NCBI GenBank assembly: GCA_934667425.1
Contig: CAKULV010000002.1
Location: forward strand, 89,173-153,172
Source of the DNA: an uncultured Kiritimatiellota bacterium
Lineage (GTDB): Bacteria > Verrucomicrobiota > Kiritimatiellia > RFP12 > UBA1067
Reading direction: 5' to 3'
Length of the DNA: 64,000 nt
The position numbers and the translations under genes were made by a program. The notes below the pieces were generated by a model, which did not search any database, had not been told where the DNA came from, and saw nothing but the letters and a program-made list of their open reading frames with translations. Positions 25,023 through 32,848 of this stretch are shown here, in pieces (within the stretch, counting starts at the first letter, position 1; each line of letters begins with the position of its first letter).

Positions 25023-25820
25023 ATGCGGCGGGGATTGGCATATAACGTGGGGAAGCTCGCGTGCGAGCATGCGCAGACCGTAAGGTATGCGTTCGCGTTC
25101 CTCGGCGAGACCGTGGTGCGCGGCCTCGTGATGCTCGTCAAGCCGCGCCAGTTCCGGCTTCGGGACTGTGCGCTCGCCTTTGAGCGGGCGGGGTTCGACG
25201 GACTCTCCATAACCACGATGGTGGGGCTTCTGCTTGGACTGATCCTTGCGTTCGAGTCCGCCGCCAGCCTTAAGATGTTCGGCGCCGAGGTGTATGTGGC
25301 GGACCTGATAGCGATAGGGCTGTTCCGGGAGCTCGGGCCCATCATCACGGCGATAATACTCGCAGGACGCACCGGGAGCGCGTTCGCCGCCGAGATCGGC
25401 ACGATGAAGGTGGACGAGGAGCTGGATGCGCTCACCACGATGGGGCTGCCGCCGGTGCGCTTCCTCGTGCTTCCTCGAATCGTGGCGGCCACGCTCGTGA
25501 TGCCGGTCCTCACGATGTTCTCCGAAATGGCCGGCCTTATCGGCGGATGCATCGTCCTGCAGATGATGGATGTACCGGCGAACGTGTTCTGGGGACACGT
25601 TACCTCGTCATCGTCAGTGTCCATGATCGTACTGGGGCTTGCCAAGTCCGCCCTGTTCGGACTCCTCGTCGGCTTCATAAGCTGCGCATCCGGGATGCGC
25701 ACGAAGAAGGCGGCGGACGGGGTGGGCGAGGCGGCGACGAACGCGGTGGTGTGCAGCATCGTGGCGATCGCGGTGGCGGATGGGCTTCTTGCCGTGGTGT
25801 GCTACGTGCTTGGCATATAG
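25023..25820 (+). CDS. mlaE: MlaE/YrbE-family ABC transporter permease
   Basis: 265-residue inner-membrane permease of the MlaFEDB-type lipid transporter that moves phospholipid between the outer and inner membranes. MlaE landmarks are LGETVVRGL, GFDGLSITTMVGLLLGLILA, FRELGPIITAIILAGRTGSAFAAEIGTM split around the conserved E, and ALTTMGLPPVRFLVLPRIVA. Five to six membrane helices are visible. ATG 25023 was chosen over the overlapping GTG at 25020. The ATPase and MCE-domain genes follow directly. No MlaB or MlaC gene is present here, as in many non-proteobacterial Mla systems. Confidence 0.93.
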   Translation: MRRGLAYNVGKLACEHAQTVRYAFAFLGETVVRGLVMLVKPRQFRLRDCALAFERAGFDGLSITTMVGLLLGLILAFESAASLKMFGAEVYVADLIAIGLFRELGPIITAIILAGRTGSAFAAEIGTMKVDEELDALTTMGLPPVRFLVLPRIVAATLVMPVLTMFSEMAGLIGGCIVLQMMDVPANVFWGHVTSSSSVSMIVLGLAKSALFGLLVGFISCASGMRTKKAADGVGEAATNAVVCSIVAIAVADGLLAVVCYVLGI

Positions 25821-25842
25821 GCTTCATGATAGGCGATTGAAG

Positions 25843-26604
25843 ATGGAACGAAGGAAGGTCATAGAGCTTGAGCATGTGAACGCGGGATATCCGAACGCGG
25901 AGATACTTGCGGATCTTACGTTCTCGGTGGACGAGGGCGAGGTGTTCGTCATGCTTGGCGGCTCCGGATGCGGAAAGTCCACCGTGATGCGGCACATGAT
26001 CGGCTTGAACCCGGTGCTTGGCGGTACGCTCCGCGTGCTTGGGATGGATGTGAACCGCAGGAACATGCCGGCCATCCACCGCAGGATCGGGGTCATGTAC
26101 CAGAGTGGGGCGCTGTTCGGGAGCATGACGTGCCTGCAGAACGTCCAGCTGCCGATCGACGAGTTCACGAAGCTCGGCCGCAAGGCGCGCCGCGACAGGG
26201 CGATGGGCCTGCTCGAAAGGGTCGGGCTTGCCGACGCCGCCGGGAAGATGCCGAGCGAGATATCCGGCGGCATGAAGAAGCGTGTGGCGATCGCCAGGGC
26301 CATGGCCCTCGATCCGGAGATACTGTTCCTCGACGAGCCGAGCGCGGGGCTTGACCCGATCACGTCCAGCGACCTCGACGACCTGATACTCCAGATACGC
26401 CGGGATCACGGCACGACGTTCGTGGTGGTCACGCATGAGCTTCCGAGCATATTCAAGATCGCCGACCGGTGCGCAATGTTCGACAAGGCCCGGCACGGCA
26501 TGATTGCGCTCGGCAGCCCAGTTGAGCTGCGCGACAGCTCCACGGATGATTTTGTAAAGCGGTTCTTTGCCCGCGAGGGCCGGGAAACGGCCAAGGTGGC
26601 ATGA
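25843..26604 (+). CDS. mlaF: MlaF-family ABC transporter ATP-binding protein
   Basis: 253-residue ATPase partner of the preceding permease. Walker A is GGSGCGKST, the Q-loop region is VMYQSGALFGSMT (typical of MlaF), the ABC signature is ISGGM and Walker B is ILFLDEPSAGLDP, followed by the switch histidine in VVTHELPS. It starts at ATG 25843, 22 bp after mlaE. It energises phospholipid transport between the membranes on the cytoplasmic side. Confidence 0.94.
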   Translation: MERRKVIELEHVNAGYPNAEILADLTFSVDEGEVFVMLGGSGCGKSTVMRHMIGLNPVLGGTLRVLGMDVNRRNMPAIHRRIGVMYQSGALFGSMTCLQNVQLPIDEFTKLGRKARRDRAMGLLERVGLADAAGKMPSEISGGMKKRVAIARAMALDPEILFLDEPSAGLDPITSSDLDDLILQIRRDHGTTFVVVTHELPSIFKIADRCAMFDKARHGMIALGSPVELRDSSTDDFVKRFFAREGRETAKVA

Positions 26605-26617
26605 AGGGAGGCACTGG

Positions 26618-27397
26618 ATGGATGGTGGAAACGAAGCGAACTTTGCGAAGATAGGCCTGTTCATTCTCGCGGGCGTGTTGCTGATAGCCGGCACGTTGGT
26701 GTACATCGGCACCTCGCGCGGCGAGAAGAACGAGTTCCTCGTGGAGACGTACTTCAAGAACGACGTGAGCGGTCTTGACGTTGGAAGCGCGGTCAATTTC
26801 CGCGGGGTGCGCATTGGCGCCGTGAAGGAGATATCGTTCGTCGGTTCGGAATACGAGAACGTTCCGCCGCACCAGGCGCGCAACATATACGTGCTGCTCG
26901 CGCTTGACTCGAGGCGCTGCCGGATCGGGAAGCGGAACGAGGATCCGATGGCGGCAATGAGGCGCATGCTGGACAACGGCCTGCATTCCACTGTCTCGGC
27001 GTCCGGAATAACGGGCCTTTCCAAGATAGAGCTGAATTTCCCGAAGGCTGCGGTCTTGGACGAGAAGATCCTGTGGAAGGCGCGCCACATGGTCATTCCG
27101 CCTGCGCCGTCCATATTCGAGAGTGCCGCGGACAGCGCGTCGAGGGTGATGCAGCAGCTGGACAAGATGGATTTTGTCGGCGCGTGGAGCAACATCGTCC
27201 GCCTGACGGGAAGCGCCGCCGGATTGTGCGAGGATATCGGCGAGATCGTGGAGACGGAGCGCGGCAGGATCGGCACGATCATCGAGAGCATGGACGGGGC
27301 TGCGTCGTCACTCCGTTCGTTCTCGGACGAGATACGCGACAATCCGTCGCTTCTTCTGCGCTCGCGCGACGCCGAGCCTCTTGACGAGACAAGGTAG
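26618..27397 (+). CDS. mlaD: MCE-domain (MlaD-like) lipid-transport protein
   Basis: 259 residues. One N-terminal membrane anchor (FAKIGLFILAGVLLIAGTLVYI) precedes an MCE domain (VETYFKNDVSGLDVGSAVNF, then RGVRIGAVKEISFV) and a C-terminal amphipathic helical region of about 90 residues. The domain binds lipid and forms a hexameric ring on the permease. An insertion (ENVPPHQARNIYVLLALDS) lengthens the beta-barrel relative to E. coli MlaD (183 residues). Start ATG 26618 has GGGAGG about 6 nt upstream. It is the third gene of the mlaE-F-D unit. Confidence 0.9.
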   Translation: MDGGNEANFAKIGLFILAGVLLIAGTLVYIGTSRGEKNEFLVETYFKNDVSGLDVGSAVNFRGVRIGAVKEISFVGSEYENVPPHQARNIYVLLALDSRRCRIGKRNEDPMAAMRRMLDNGLHSTVSASGITGLSKIELNFPKAAVLDEKILWKARHMVIPPAPSIFESAADSASRVMQQLDKMDFVGAWSNIVRLTGSAAGLCEDIGEIVETERGRIGTIIESMDGAASSLRSFSDEIRDNPSLLLRSRDAEPLDETR

Positions 27398-27446
27398 CCT
27401 TTATTTCTCCAAAGACGTTCTACATTCACAGAAACGGTTGAAGACA

Positions 27447-28661
27447 ATGCAACTTATCACAGACCAGATACAGAGTTCGATGGCGGGTTCATCGTGGATC
27501 CGCAAGATGTTCGAGAAGGGCCTTGAGCTGAAGGGCCGCTATGGGGCCGATGCCGTGTGCGACTTTTCGCTCGGCAACCCCGATGTCCCGCCGCCGGCGG
27601 CGGCGAAGGATGCGCTGGAGAAGATCGCCGCAGATGCAGTGAAGCCGCTCGGCCTGGGGTACTGCCCCAACGCCGGAATCCCGGCAGTGCGCGAGGCGAT
27701 GGCGGAATACATCAGCCGGCAGCAGGGGCTGGACGGTTCAGCGCGCTGCGGGGCGGGCCATGTGATAATGACCGTCGGTGCGGCGGGTGCGCTCGTGTCC
27801 TTCTTCCGCGCAGTGGTCGAGCCCGGCGACGAGGTGCTGTGTCCGGCGCCGTACTTCGTAGAGTACGCAAGCTATTGCGGGCACTTCGGCGGCATACTCA
27901 AGACCGTTCCGTCGAAAAGCGACGACTTCAGTCCTGATCTCGAGGGCATCGCGGCTGCGATCACGCCAAAGACCCGCGCGATACTCGTAAACTCCCCGAA
28001 CAACCCGACGGGTGCGATCTACTCGCGAGAGGTGATGCTTGCGCTCGCCAAGATCGTCGATGACGTAAACGATTCGAGAGGCGAGTCGGGCCGTCCGCTG
28101 TTCCTGCTTTCGGACGAGCCGTACCGCGCGTTCGCGTACGACGGCGCGACCGTGGAGCCCGTTCTGCCGCTCACGAAGTGGAGCGTGGTTCTCGGATCGT
28201 TCTCCAAGACCCTCTCCCTCGCCGGCGAACGCGTGGGCTACATCGGCCTCAACCCGGCGATGCCGGATGTCGATACGCTTGCGGCGGCGGTCACGCTGAC
28301 GAACCGCACGCTCGGCTACGTGAACGCTCCCGTGATTGGCCAGCGGCTTGCCGCAAGCCTTCTCGGCGCGACCGTCGATCTCGGCGTGTATGATCGTCGT
28401 CGCAAGCTGATGGCGAAGATACTTTCCGAGGCCGGGGTCGAGTTCGCCATGCCGAAGGGCGCGTTCTACTTCTTCCCGAAGGCGCCTGGCGGCGACGACC
28501 TCGCCTTCACCGATGCGCTGCTTGAGGAGCGGATACTTGTCGTCCCCGGGCGCGGCTTCGGCGGACCCGGCCATGTGCGCCTTTCGTGTTCCGTGGACGA
28601 GGCCATAATAGCCCGCTCCGCGGAGGGCTTCAAACGCGCTGTCGCGAGAATGGGGCTCTGA
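27447..28661 (+). CDS. PLP-dependent aminotransferase (aspartate aminotransferase family)
   Basis: 404-residue class I aminotransferase. Recognisable elements are FSLGNPDVPPP, LGYCPNAGIPAVREAMAEYI, NSPNNPTGAIYSREV, LLSDEPYRAFAYDG and the PLP lysine in GSFSKTLSLAGERVGY. The tail has the substrate-carboxylate arginine context HVRLSCSVDE. Such enzymes usually act on aspartate or related acidic/aromatic amino acids; the exact substrate is undetermined. ATG 27447 is chosen because the conserved N-terminal helix starts right after it. The gene lies 49 bp downstream of mlaD and 6 bp before the mraY-like gene, so all may belong to one transcript. Confidence 0.88.
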   Translation: MQLITDQIQSSMAGSSWIRKMFEKGLELKGRYGADAVCDFSLGNPDVPPPAAAKDALEKIAADAVKPLGLGYCPNAGIPAVREAMAEYISRQQGLDGSARCGAGHVIMTVGAAGALVSFFRAVVEPGDEVLCPAPYFVEYASYCGHFGGILKTVPSKSDDFSPDLEGIAAAITPKTRAILVNSPNNPTGAIYSREVMLALAKIVDDVNDSRGESGRPLFLLSDEPYRAFAYDGATVEPVLPLTKWSVVLGSFSKTLSLAGERVGYIGLNPAMPDVDTLAAAVTLTNRTLGYVNAPVIGQRLAASLLGATVDLGVYDRRRKLMAKILSEAGVEFAMPKGAFYFFPKAPGGDDLAFTDALLEERILVVPGRGFGGPGHVRLSCSVDEAIIARSAEGFKRAVARMGL

Positions 28662-28667
28662 CCTGCC

Positions 28668-29789
28668 ATGCTGTATTGGCTTTCATATGCGTTGGAGGAC
28701 TTTTTCGGTCCGTTCCGCCTGTTGCGTTCCCATGCGTTCCTCATCGCCGTGGGGACGCTGATGGCGGCGTTCCTCACGTGGTACATGCTGCCGAGGCTGT
28801 GGAACCTAATGCCGCATGACCATGGGAAGTCCATCCTCGGGAAGGATGGGATGGCGTCCAAGGGGAAGCCCACGGGGGCCGGCCTGATCGTTACGCTTGT
28901 GGCCCTTCCGGTGATACTTGCCGTGATGCCGTTCTCCGTGTGCGACCTCTTCGTACTCTTGTTCATGTATGCCGCGATGGCGTTCGGGTATCTCGACGAC
29001 AATTCCAGCGTGCCTTGGGGCCAGCTGAAGAAGGGGATGCTTGATGCGGTCGTTTCGCTCGGCGCTGCGCTGTTCCTCTATGCGGGACACGGCGGAGAGG
29101 TGTGGGTGCCGTTCTTCAAGGGCGTGTGGTCGGTGCCGTGGTGGCTGTACCTGCCGGGTGCGGGATTCCTCATATGGTTCACGATGAACGCCACGAACTG
29201 CTCCGATGGCGTGGATGGCCTCGCCGGATCGCTAACGACGATTTCGCTCGTGTGCCTTGCCTTGCTGCTCTATCTCGTCATCGGCTACGCGCCTGTCGCA
29301 AACTACCTGCTGATACCGGGCAATCCGCTTGCGGCGCGGTGGGCGATCCTGCTCATGACTGTGGCCGGGGCCCTTTGCGGCTATCTCTGGTGGAACGCCG
29401 AACCGTCGAAGGTGCTGATGGGCGACGCCGGAAGCCGCTTCCTCGGGATGCTCGTCGGCGTTGGCGTCCTCGTGACGGGCAACCCGTTCCTCGTGTTCGC
29501 GTTCGCCCCCATCGTGCTGGTCAACGGCGGGGCTGGCCTCGGCAAGATCGTGCTTCTGCGCATCTGCCGCAAGCTTGGCGCGGATGTGCGTCCGCCGAGC
29601 GTATTGCCGCCGGAGCTCCAGGAGCGCCAGAACCTCTTCGTGCGAATGCTGCATGGCGTGAGGTTCCCGCTCCACGACCACTGCAAGCGCGTGCTGAAGT
29701 GGTCCAACGCCCAGGTGCTGATGCGCTTCATGATCCTCCAGGCGTTCCTCACGCCCCTGCTGTTCATCCTCTTCGTGAAGGTCCGCTGA
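28668..29789 (+). CDS. mraY: MraY-like phospho-N-acetylmuramoyl-pentapeptide transferase
   Basis: 373-residue polytopic membrane enzyme of the polyprenyl-phosphate N-acetylhexosamine-1-phosphate transferase superfamily. MraY makes lipid I for peptidoglycan. Motifs in order are KGKPTGAG (usually GTPTMGG), FGYLDD with D110 and D111, NATNCSDGVDGLAG and MGDAGSRFLG. The last is FPLHDHCKRVLKW, in the place of the MraY hallmark PLHHHFE, so the middle histidine is Asp and the following Glu is lost. About ten membrane helices are predicted. The locus contains no other mur genes. The overall order and spacing favour MraY, but the altered C-terminal motif leaves open a divergent paralogue. It begins 6 bp after the aminotransferase stop. 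Confidence 0.8.
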   Translation: MLYWLSYALEDFFGPFRLLRSHAFLIAVGTLMAAFLTWYMLPRLWNLMPHDHGKSILGKDGMASKGKPTGAGLIVTLVALPVILAVMPFSVCDLFVLLFMYAAMAFGYLDDNSSVPWGQLKKGMLDAVVSLGAALFLYAGHGGEVWVPFFKGVWSVPWWLYLPGAGFLIWFTMNATNCSDGVDGLAGSLTTISLVCLALLLYLVIGYAPVANYLLIPGNPLAARWAILLMTVAGALCGYLWWNAEPSKVLMGDAGSRFLGMLVGVGVLVTGNPFLVFAFAPIVLVNGGAGLGKIVLLRICRKLGADVRPPSVLPPELQERQNLFVRMLHGVRFPLHDHCKRVLKWSNAQVLMRFMILQAFLTPLLFILFVKVR

Positions 29790-29802
29790 CCTTCGCTTCG
29801 GC

Positions 29803-30489
29803 ATGACGCGAAACGCATACCTTCTCGCCGGACCCACTGCATCCGGAAAGTCCTCCATCGCGGCCGCGCTTGCGCGTGAGATGGGGGCTGTGATCCTCTC
29901 CGCGGATTCGATGCTCGTGTACCGGGGCATGGATATCGGCACCGCGAAGCCGCCGCCGGAGGAGATCGCCGAATTCCGCATGGGAGGGGTGGACGTCGTG
30001 ACGCCCGCCGAGGAGTTCTCCGCCGGCGCCTGGCTCCGGGCTGCGTCCGCCTGGGCGGCGGCAATCCCGGAGGATACCCCGATCGTGATTGCCGGCGGCA
30101 CCGGGCTCTACTTCTCCGCCCTGCTTCGCGGACTCGACCGCGCCTGGGCGAAGCCGCCGCCAGCGTATCCAGTGCTGAAGGTTGACCGCGATGTTCTGCG
30201 CGGACGCATCGCGGAGCGGCTTGACGCGATGTACGCGGCGGGGCTTGACGAAGAGAAGCGACGCTTGCGTGAAACGTATCCAGTCTGGTCCAGGACGGCC
30301 TCGCTTGCGATAGGCTACCGTGAGGGAGACGACCGTGCGAAGGTGTACGTGCGTACATGCCAGCTTGCCAAAAGGCAGGATACGTGGTTCCGCCACCAGG
30401 CAACCGCGATATACGTTGAGCCGACCGTCGATGCCGTACGCGAATGCTGGCGCAAGCATGGGCCCTGGAAGGTTGCTTTAGATGGGTAG
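29803..30489 (+). CDS. miaA: tRNA dimethylallyltransferase, short form
   Basis: Transfers a dimethylallyl group to N6 of adenosine-37 in tRNAs reading UNN codons. The P-loop GPTASGKS (residues 10-17), SADSMLVYRGMDIGTAKP, AGGTGLYFSALLRGL and RQDTWFR near the C-terminus identify the family. At 228 residues it is about 70 shorter than usual: the segment between the LLRGL strand and the final helical part, normally carrying the DxxRRIxRALE stretch, is largely absent. The stop codon TAG (30487-30489) is formed by the start of an adjacent heptad repeat, so a few native C-terminal residues may have been replaced. It lies 13 bp after the mraY-like gene. Confidence 0.8.
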   Translation: MTRNAYLLAGPTASGKSSIAAALAREMGAVILSADSMLVYRGMDIGTAKPPPEEIAEFRMGGVDVVTPAEEFSAGAWLRAASAWAAAIPEDTPIVIAGGTGLYFSALLRGLDRAWAKPPPAYPVLKVDRDVLRGRIAERLDAMYAAGLDEEKRRLRETYPVWSRTASLAIGYREGDDRAKVYVRTCQLAKRQDTWFRHQATAIYVEPTVDAVRECWRKHGPWKVALDG

Positions 30490-30600
30490 TTGGTAGATGG
30501 TAGATGGTAGTTGGTAGATGGATAGGCTTGACGGACAAAATTTAAAGCCGCGAAGCGGCGATTTAGGCGGCAGTGCCGCCATCTACCCATTTAACCATTC
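30481..30600 (+). repeat. Composite intergenic repeat, copy C
   Basis: Heptads GGGTAGT, TGGTAGA, TGGTAGA, TGGTAGT and TGGTAGA run from the miaA stop to about 30518. A linker (CTTGACGGACAAAATTTAAA) follows, then GCCGCGAAGCGGC, GGCGGCAGTGCCGCC and ATTTAACCATT. The second half is the reverse complement of the first half of copy A, so the family is present in both orientations. Confidence 0.88.
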
Positions 30601-31567
30601 ATTGCGTTGCGGCGTTTCGCTTGCGCCGATAGCGGGGTTCTCGAATGCCGCCTGCAGACTCATGGCCACGCATGGCGGGGCCGACCTCACGTATACCGAG
30701 ATGGTCTCCGCAGCCGGGCTTGCGCACGGCTCTTCGCCCACGCGCCATCTGCTTGAGGTGCTTCCGGGCGAGGGGCCCGTGGCGTGCCAGCTTTTCGGGT
30801 CTAAGCCGGATGAGCTCGCAAGCTCCGTGAGGGAGGTGTCGGCTCTCGGACGGTTCGTGGAGATCAACTTGAATGCAGGGTGTCCCGTGCCTCGCATCGT
30901 GAAGGAAGGGGCGGGTTCGGCCCTGGTGCGCAAGCCGGAACTCGTGCACGAGCTCCTTTCCGCCATGGTGGCGGAGACGGATCTGCCGGTCACGCTTAAG
31001 ACGCGTCCGGGGCCGCGTCCGGACACCGTGCTGATGCTCGAGCTGCTCGATGCGGCGGAGTCCGCCGGCGCGAAAGGCTTCATTCTCCATGCGAGGTTCA
31101 CGGTCCAGAACCATGGCGGCCCCGTGCATCTCGACCTGCTCGCCGAACTTGTCCGCAAGGCCCGCATCCCCGTGACCGGCAATGGCGGCGTGGCGGATGC
31201 GGCGACGTTTTCTGCCATGGCCGAGACTGGCGTCGCGTCTATAATGATAGGAAGGGCGGCGATCTCGAATCCGTATCTCTTCGCGACCCTGAAGGGGATG
31301 CGCAGGGAAGACATCCCAGACCCGATCTCGCTTTTCCGCCGCCATGTGGATGCCCTTGTGGCGCTGCACGGGCAGATATCCGCGCGGTTTCCAGACGACA
31401 GGCTCCCTACGCTGGACGCATGGGTGACAGGCGCCGTGCGCACCCACCTCTTCCGCTACTTCTCCGGAATGCCGGGGGCGGCGGAACTTCGCCGCAACCT
31501 TGCCGTGGTGCGCAGCATCGGTTCCATGATGGAGAGCGTCAGTGCCTTTTCGGGTTTTAGGTTATAG
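30518..31567 (+). CDS. dus: tRNA-dihydrouridine synthase
   Basis: 349-residue FMN enzyme reducing uridine to dihydrouridine in the tRNA D-loop. Landmarks are SLAPIAGFSNAACRLM, ADLTYTEMVSA, VACQLFGSKPDEL, the catalytic cysteine C122 in NLNAGCPV, VTLKTRPG, FILHARF and VTGNGGVAD, then MIGRAAISNPYLF. The family homology starts only at about residue 30. The first 28 codons from ATG 30518 are encoded by the neighbouring repeat, and TTG 30602 just before the conserved strand is an alternative start. The C-terminal residues GFRL and the TAG stop are likewise encoded by a TTTTAGG-type repeat. Which Dus subfamily it belongs to is not clear. Confidence 0.83.
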   Translation: MDRLDGQNLKPRSGDLGGSAAIYPFNHSLRCGVSLAPIAGFSNAACRLMATHGGADLTYTEMVSAAGLAHGSSPTRHLLEVLPGEGPVACQLFGSKPDELASSVREVSALGRFVEINLNAGCPVPRIVKEGAGSALVRKPELVHELLSAMVAETDLPVTLKTRPGPRPDTVLMLELLDAAESAGAKGFILHARFTVQNHGGPVHLDLLAELVRKARIPVTGNGGVADAATFSAMAETGVASIMIGRAAISNPYLFATLKGMRREDIPDPISLFRRHVDALVALHGQISARFPDDRLPTLDAWVTGAVRTHLFRYFSGMPGAAELRRNLAVVRSIGSMMESVSAFSGFRL

Positions 31568-31612
31568 TTTTTTAGGGAAGTCGCGCACGACGGCGAGGCG
31601 CCGTCGCCACGG
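31549..31612 (+). repeat. TTTTAGG repeat remnant plus GC palindrome
   Basis: GGGTTTTAGGTTATAG overlaps the end of dus. Downstream a perfect palindrome, CGACGGCG-AGG-CGCCGTCG (31588-31606), has an 8-bp stem and 3-nt loop. The same palindrome recurs at 46797 and, in variant form, near 36540 and 38180. Confidence 0.85.
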
Positions 31613-31698
31613 CAAATCATCGAATCGCCGAATGCAATCGTCACCCTCCTTTTGAGATACAATAGTATCGTTTGTCGCATCCAATCGTTTTTTTTTTA

Positions 31699-31707
31699 TG
31701 GTATAAT
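31699..31707 (+). promoter_or_regulatory. Extended -10 promoter (leaderless) for the phosphoesterase gene
   Basis: TGGTATAAT after a run of nine T; the -10 ends 7 nt before ATG 31715. No Shine-Dalgarno is seen. Confidence 0.75.
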
Positions 31708-31714
31708 GGGTGCC

Positions 31715-32824
31715 ATGAAAGGGCATTTTATGGAGTGTGTCGTTTGCGCTGGCGATGGCTTCGGAGCATCTGCGCTGTCGCGCAGGGAGTTTGCGATAGG
31801 CGGCGGATGCTTCATTTCCGGATTGCTTGCGGCTTCTGCCGGAATGCCTCAGGATCGTCCGCTTTTGCGGCTGGCGCTGATGTCGGATCCGCATGTTGAT
31901 GACAGGGGAAGCCCTTCCATTGGATTTCTCAAATCAGCATTTGCATTCGCAGCCGAAAGGGAAGTGGATGGAGTGCTGATTGCCGGGGATGTCGCGAACA
32001 ACGGACGCGACAGCGAGCTTAAGCTTGTCGCCGACGCTTGGTTCTCCGTGTTTCCGGGTGGCAAGAACGCCTCTGGCAGACCGGTAAAGATATATGCATG
32101 CTACGGGAACCGCGATTTCCGTGATTCGTCGATCACAAAGCCTGGGGAGAAGGCGGCAGAGGCGGCCATATCCATATTCTCGCATCCGTCGGCATCGTGG
32201 GAGCGGTGCTTCGGCGAGCCTATAGGCGATGATTTTTGCATGAAGGAGATATGCGGCTACAAGGTTGTCATAGCGCATTGGCGGCATGAGCAGAAGGTCG
32301 ATGCGTTCTTCGAGAAGCTGCGGGGGAAGATTCGCAGGGACGAGACGTTTTTCTACGTGCAGCATCCGCACCTTCAGGATACGGTGTTCTTCCATCGGGT
32401 CTCTGCGGACAACGGCACCTCCACTCGCATGCTTTCGGCGTATCCGAACGCGATTGCGCTTTCAGGGCATTCTCACCGCTCAATCTCGGATGAGCATGCG
32501 CTTTGGCGCGGCAAGTTCACGTCGATTGCCGGCGGTTGCGTGTTCGGTGCGACCCGAGATGGCACAGGTCCGCTCCAGCGCACGAATCGCGAGTTGTCGC
32601 TGCTTTCACTCCATAGGAACCAAGTCTTGATCGAACGATGGGACTTCATGCGCAGGGAAAGGCTTGGCCCGGACTGGTCGCTGGCTCGTCCATTCGAGGG
32701 CAATGTTGCCGCACCTTGGGGCGACGGAAGTTTCCCTGTCACGCCGATACGTCCCAAGTCGAAGGTGTCGAATAAGGGTGCCGCCGTTAAGGCGAAAGCC
32801 CCCTGCAACGTATCCAGTGTCTGA
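31715..32824 (+). CDS. Tat-exported calcineurin-like metallophosphoesterase
   Basis: 369 residues. A twin-arginine signal (ALSRREFAIGGGCFISGLLA) near residues 20-40 predicts folded export to the periplasm. The metallophosphoesterase motifs are present: MSDPHVD (DxH), AGDVANNGRD (GDxxxxG), CYGNRDF (GNRD in place of GNHD), AHWRHEQ and SGHSH. Two metal ions would be bound by these Asp/His/Asn residues. The His-to-Arg change in GNHD removes a residue that usually protonates the leaving group, so activity may be altered. It is directly followed by a secreted tyrosine-phosphatase-like gene, so the pair may act on the same phosphorylated nutrient or surface polymer. Start ATG 31715 is 7 nt from a TATAAT box. 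Confidence 0.85.
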   Translation: MKGHFMECVVCAGDGFGASALSRREFAIGGGCFISGLLAASAGMPQDRPLLRLALMSDPHVDDRGSPSIGFLKSAFAFAAEREVDGVLIAGDVANNGRDSELKLVADAWFSVFPGGKNASGRPVKIYACYGNRDFRDSSITKPGEKAAEAAISIFSHPSASWERCFGEPIGDDFCMKEICGYKVVIAHWRHEQKVDAFFEKLRGKIRRDETFFYVQHPHLQDTVFFHRVSADNGTSTRMLSAYPNAIALSGHSHRSISDEHALWRGKFTSIAGGCVFGATRDGTGPLQRTNRELSLLSLHRNQVLIERWDFMRRERLGPDWSLARPFEGNVAAPWGDGSFPVTPIRPKSKVSNKGAAVKAKAPCNVSSV

Positions 32825-32848
32825 ATGCCACGCGAAAGAAAGCGGAAA

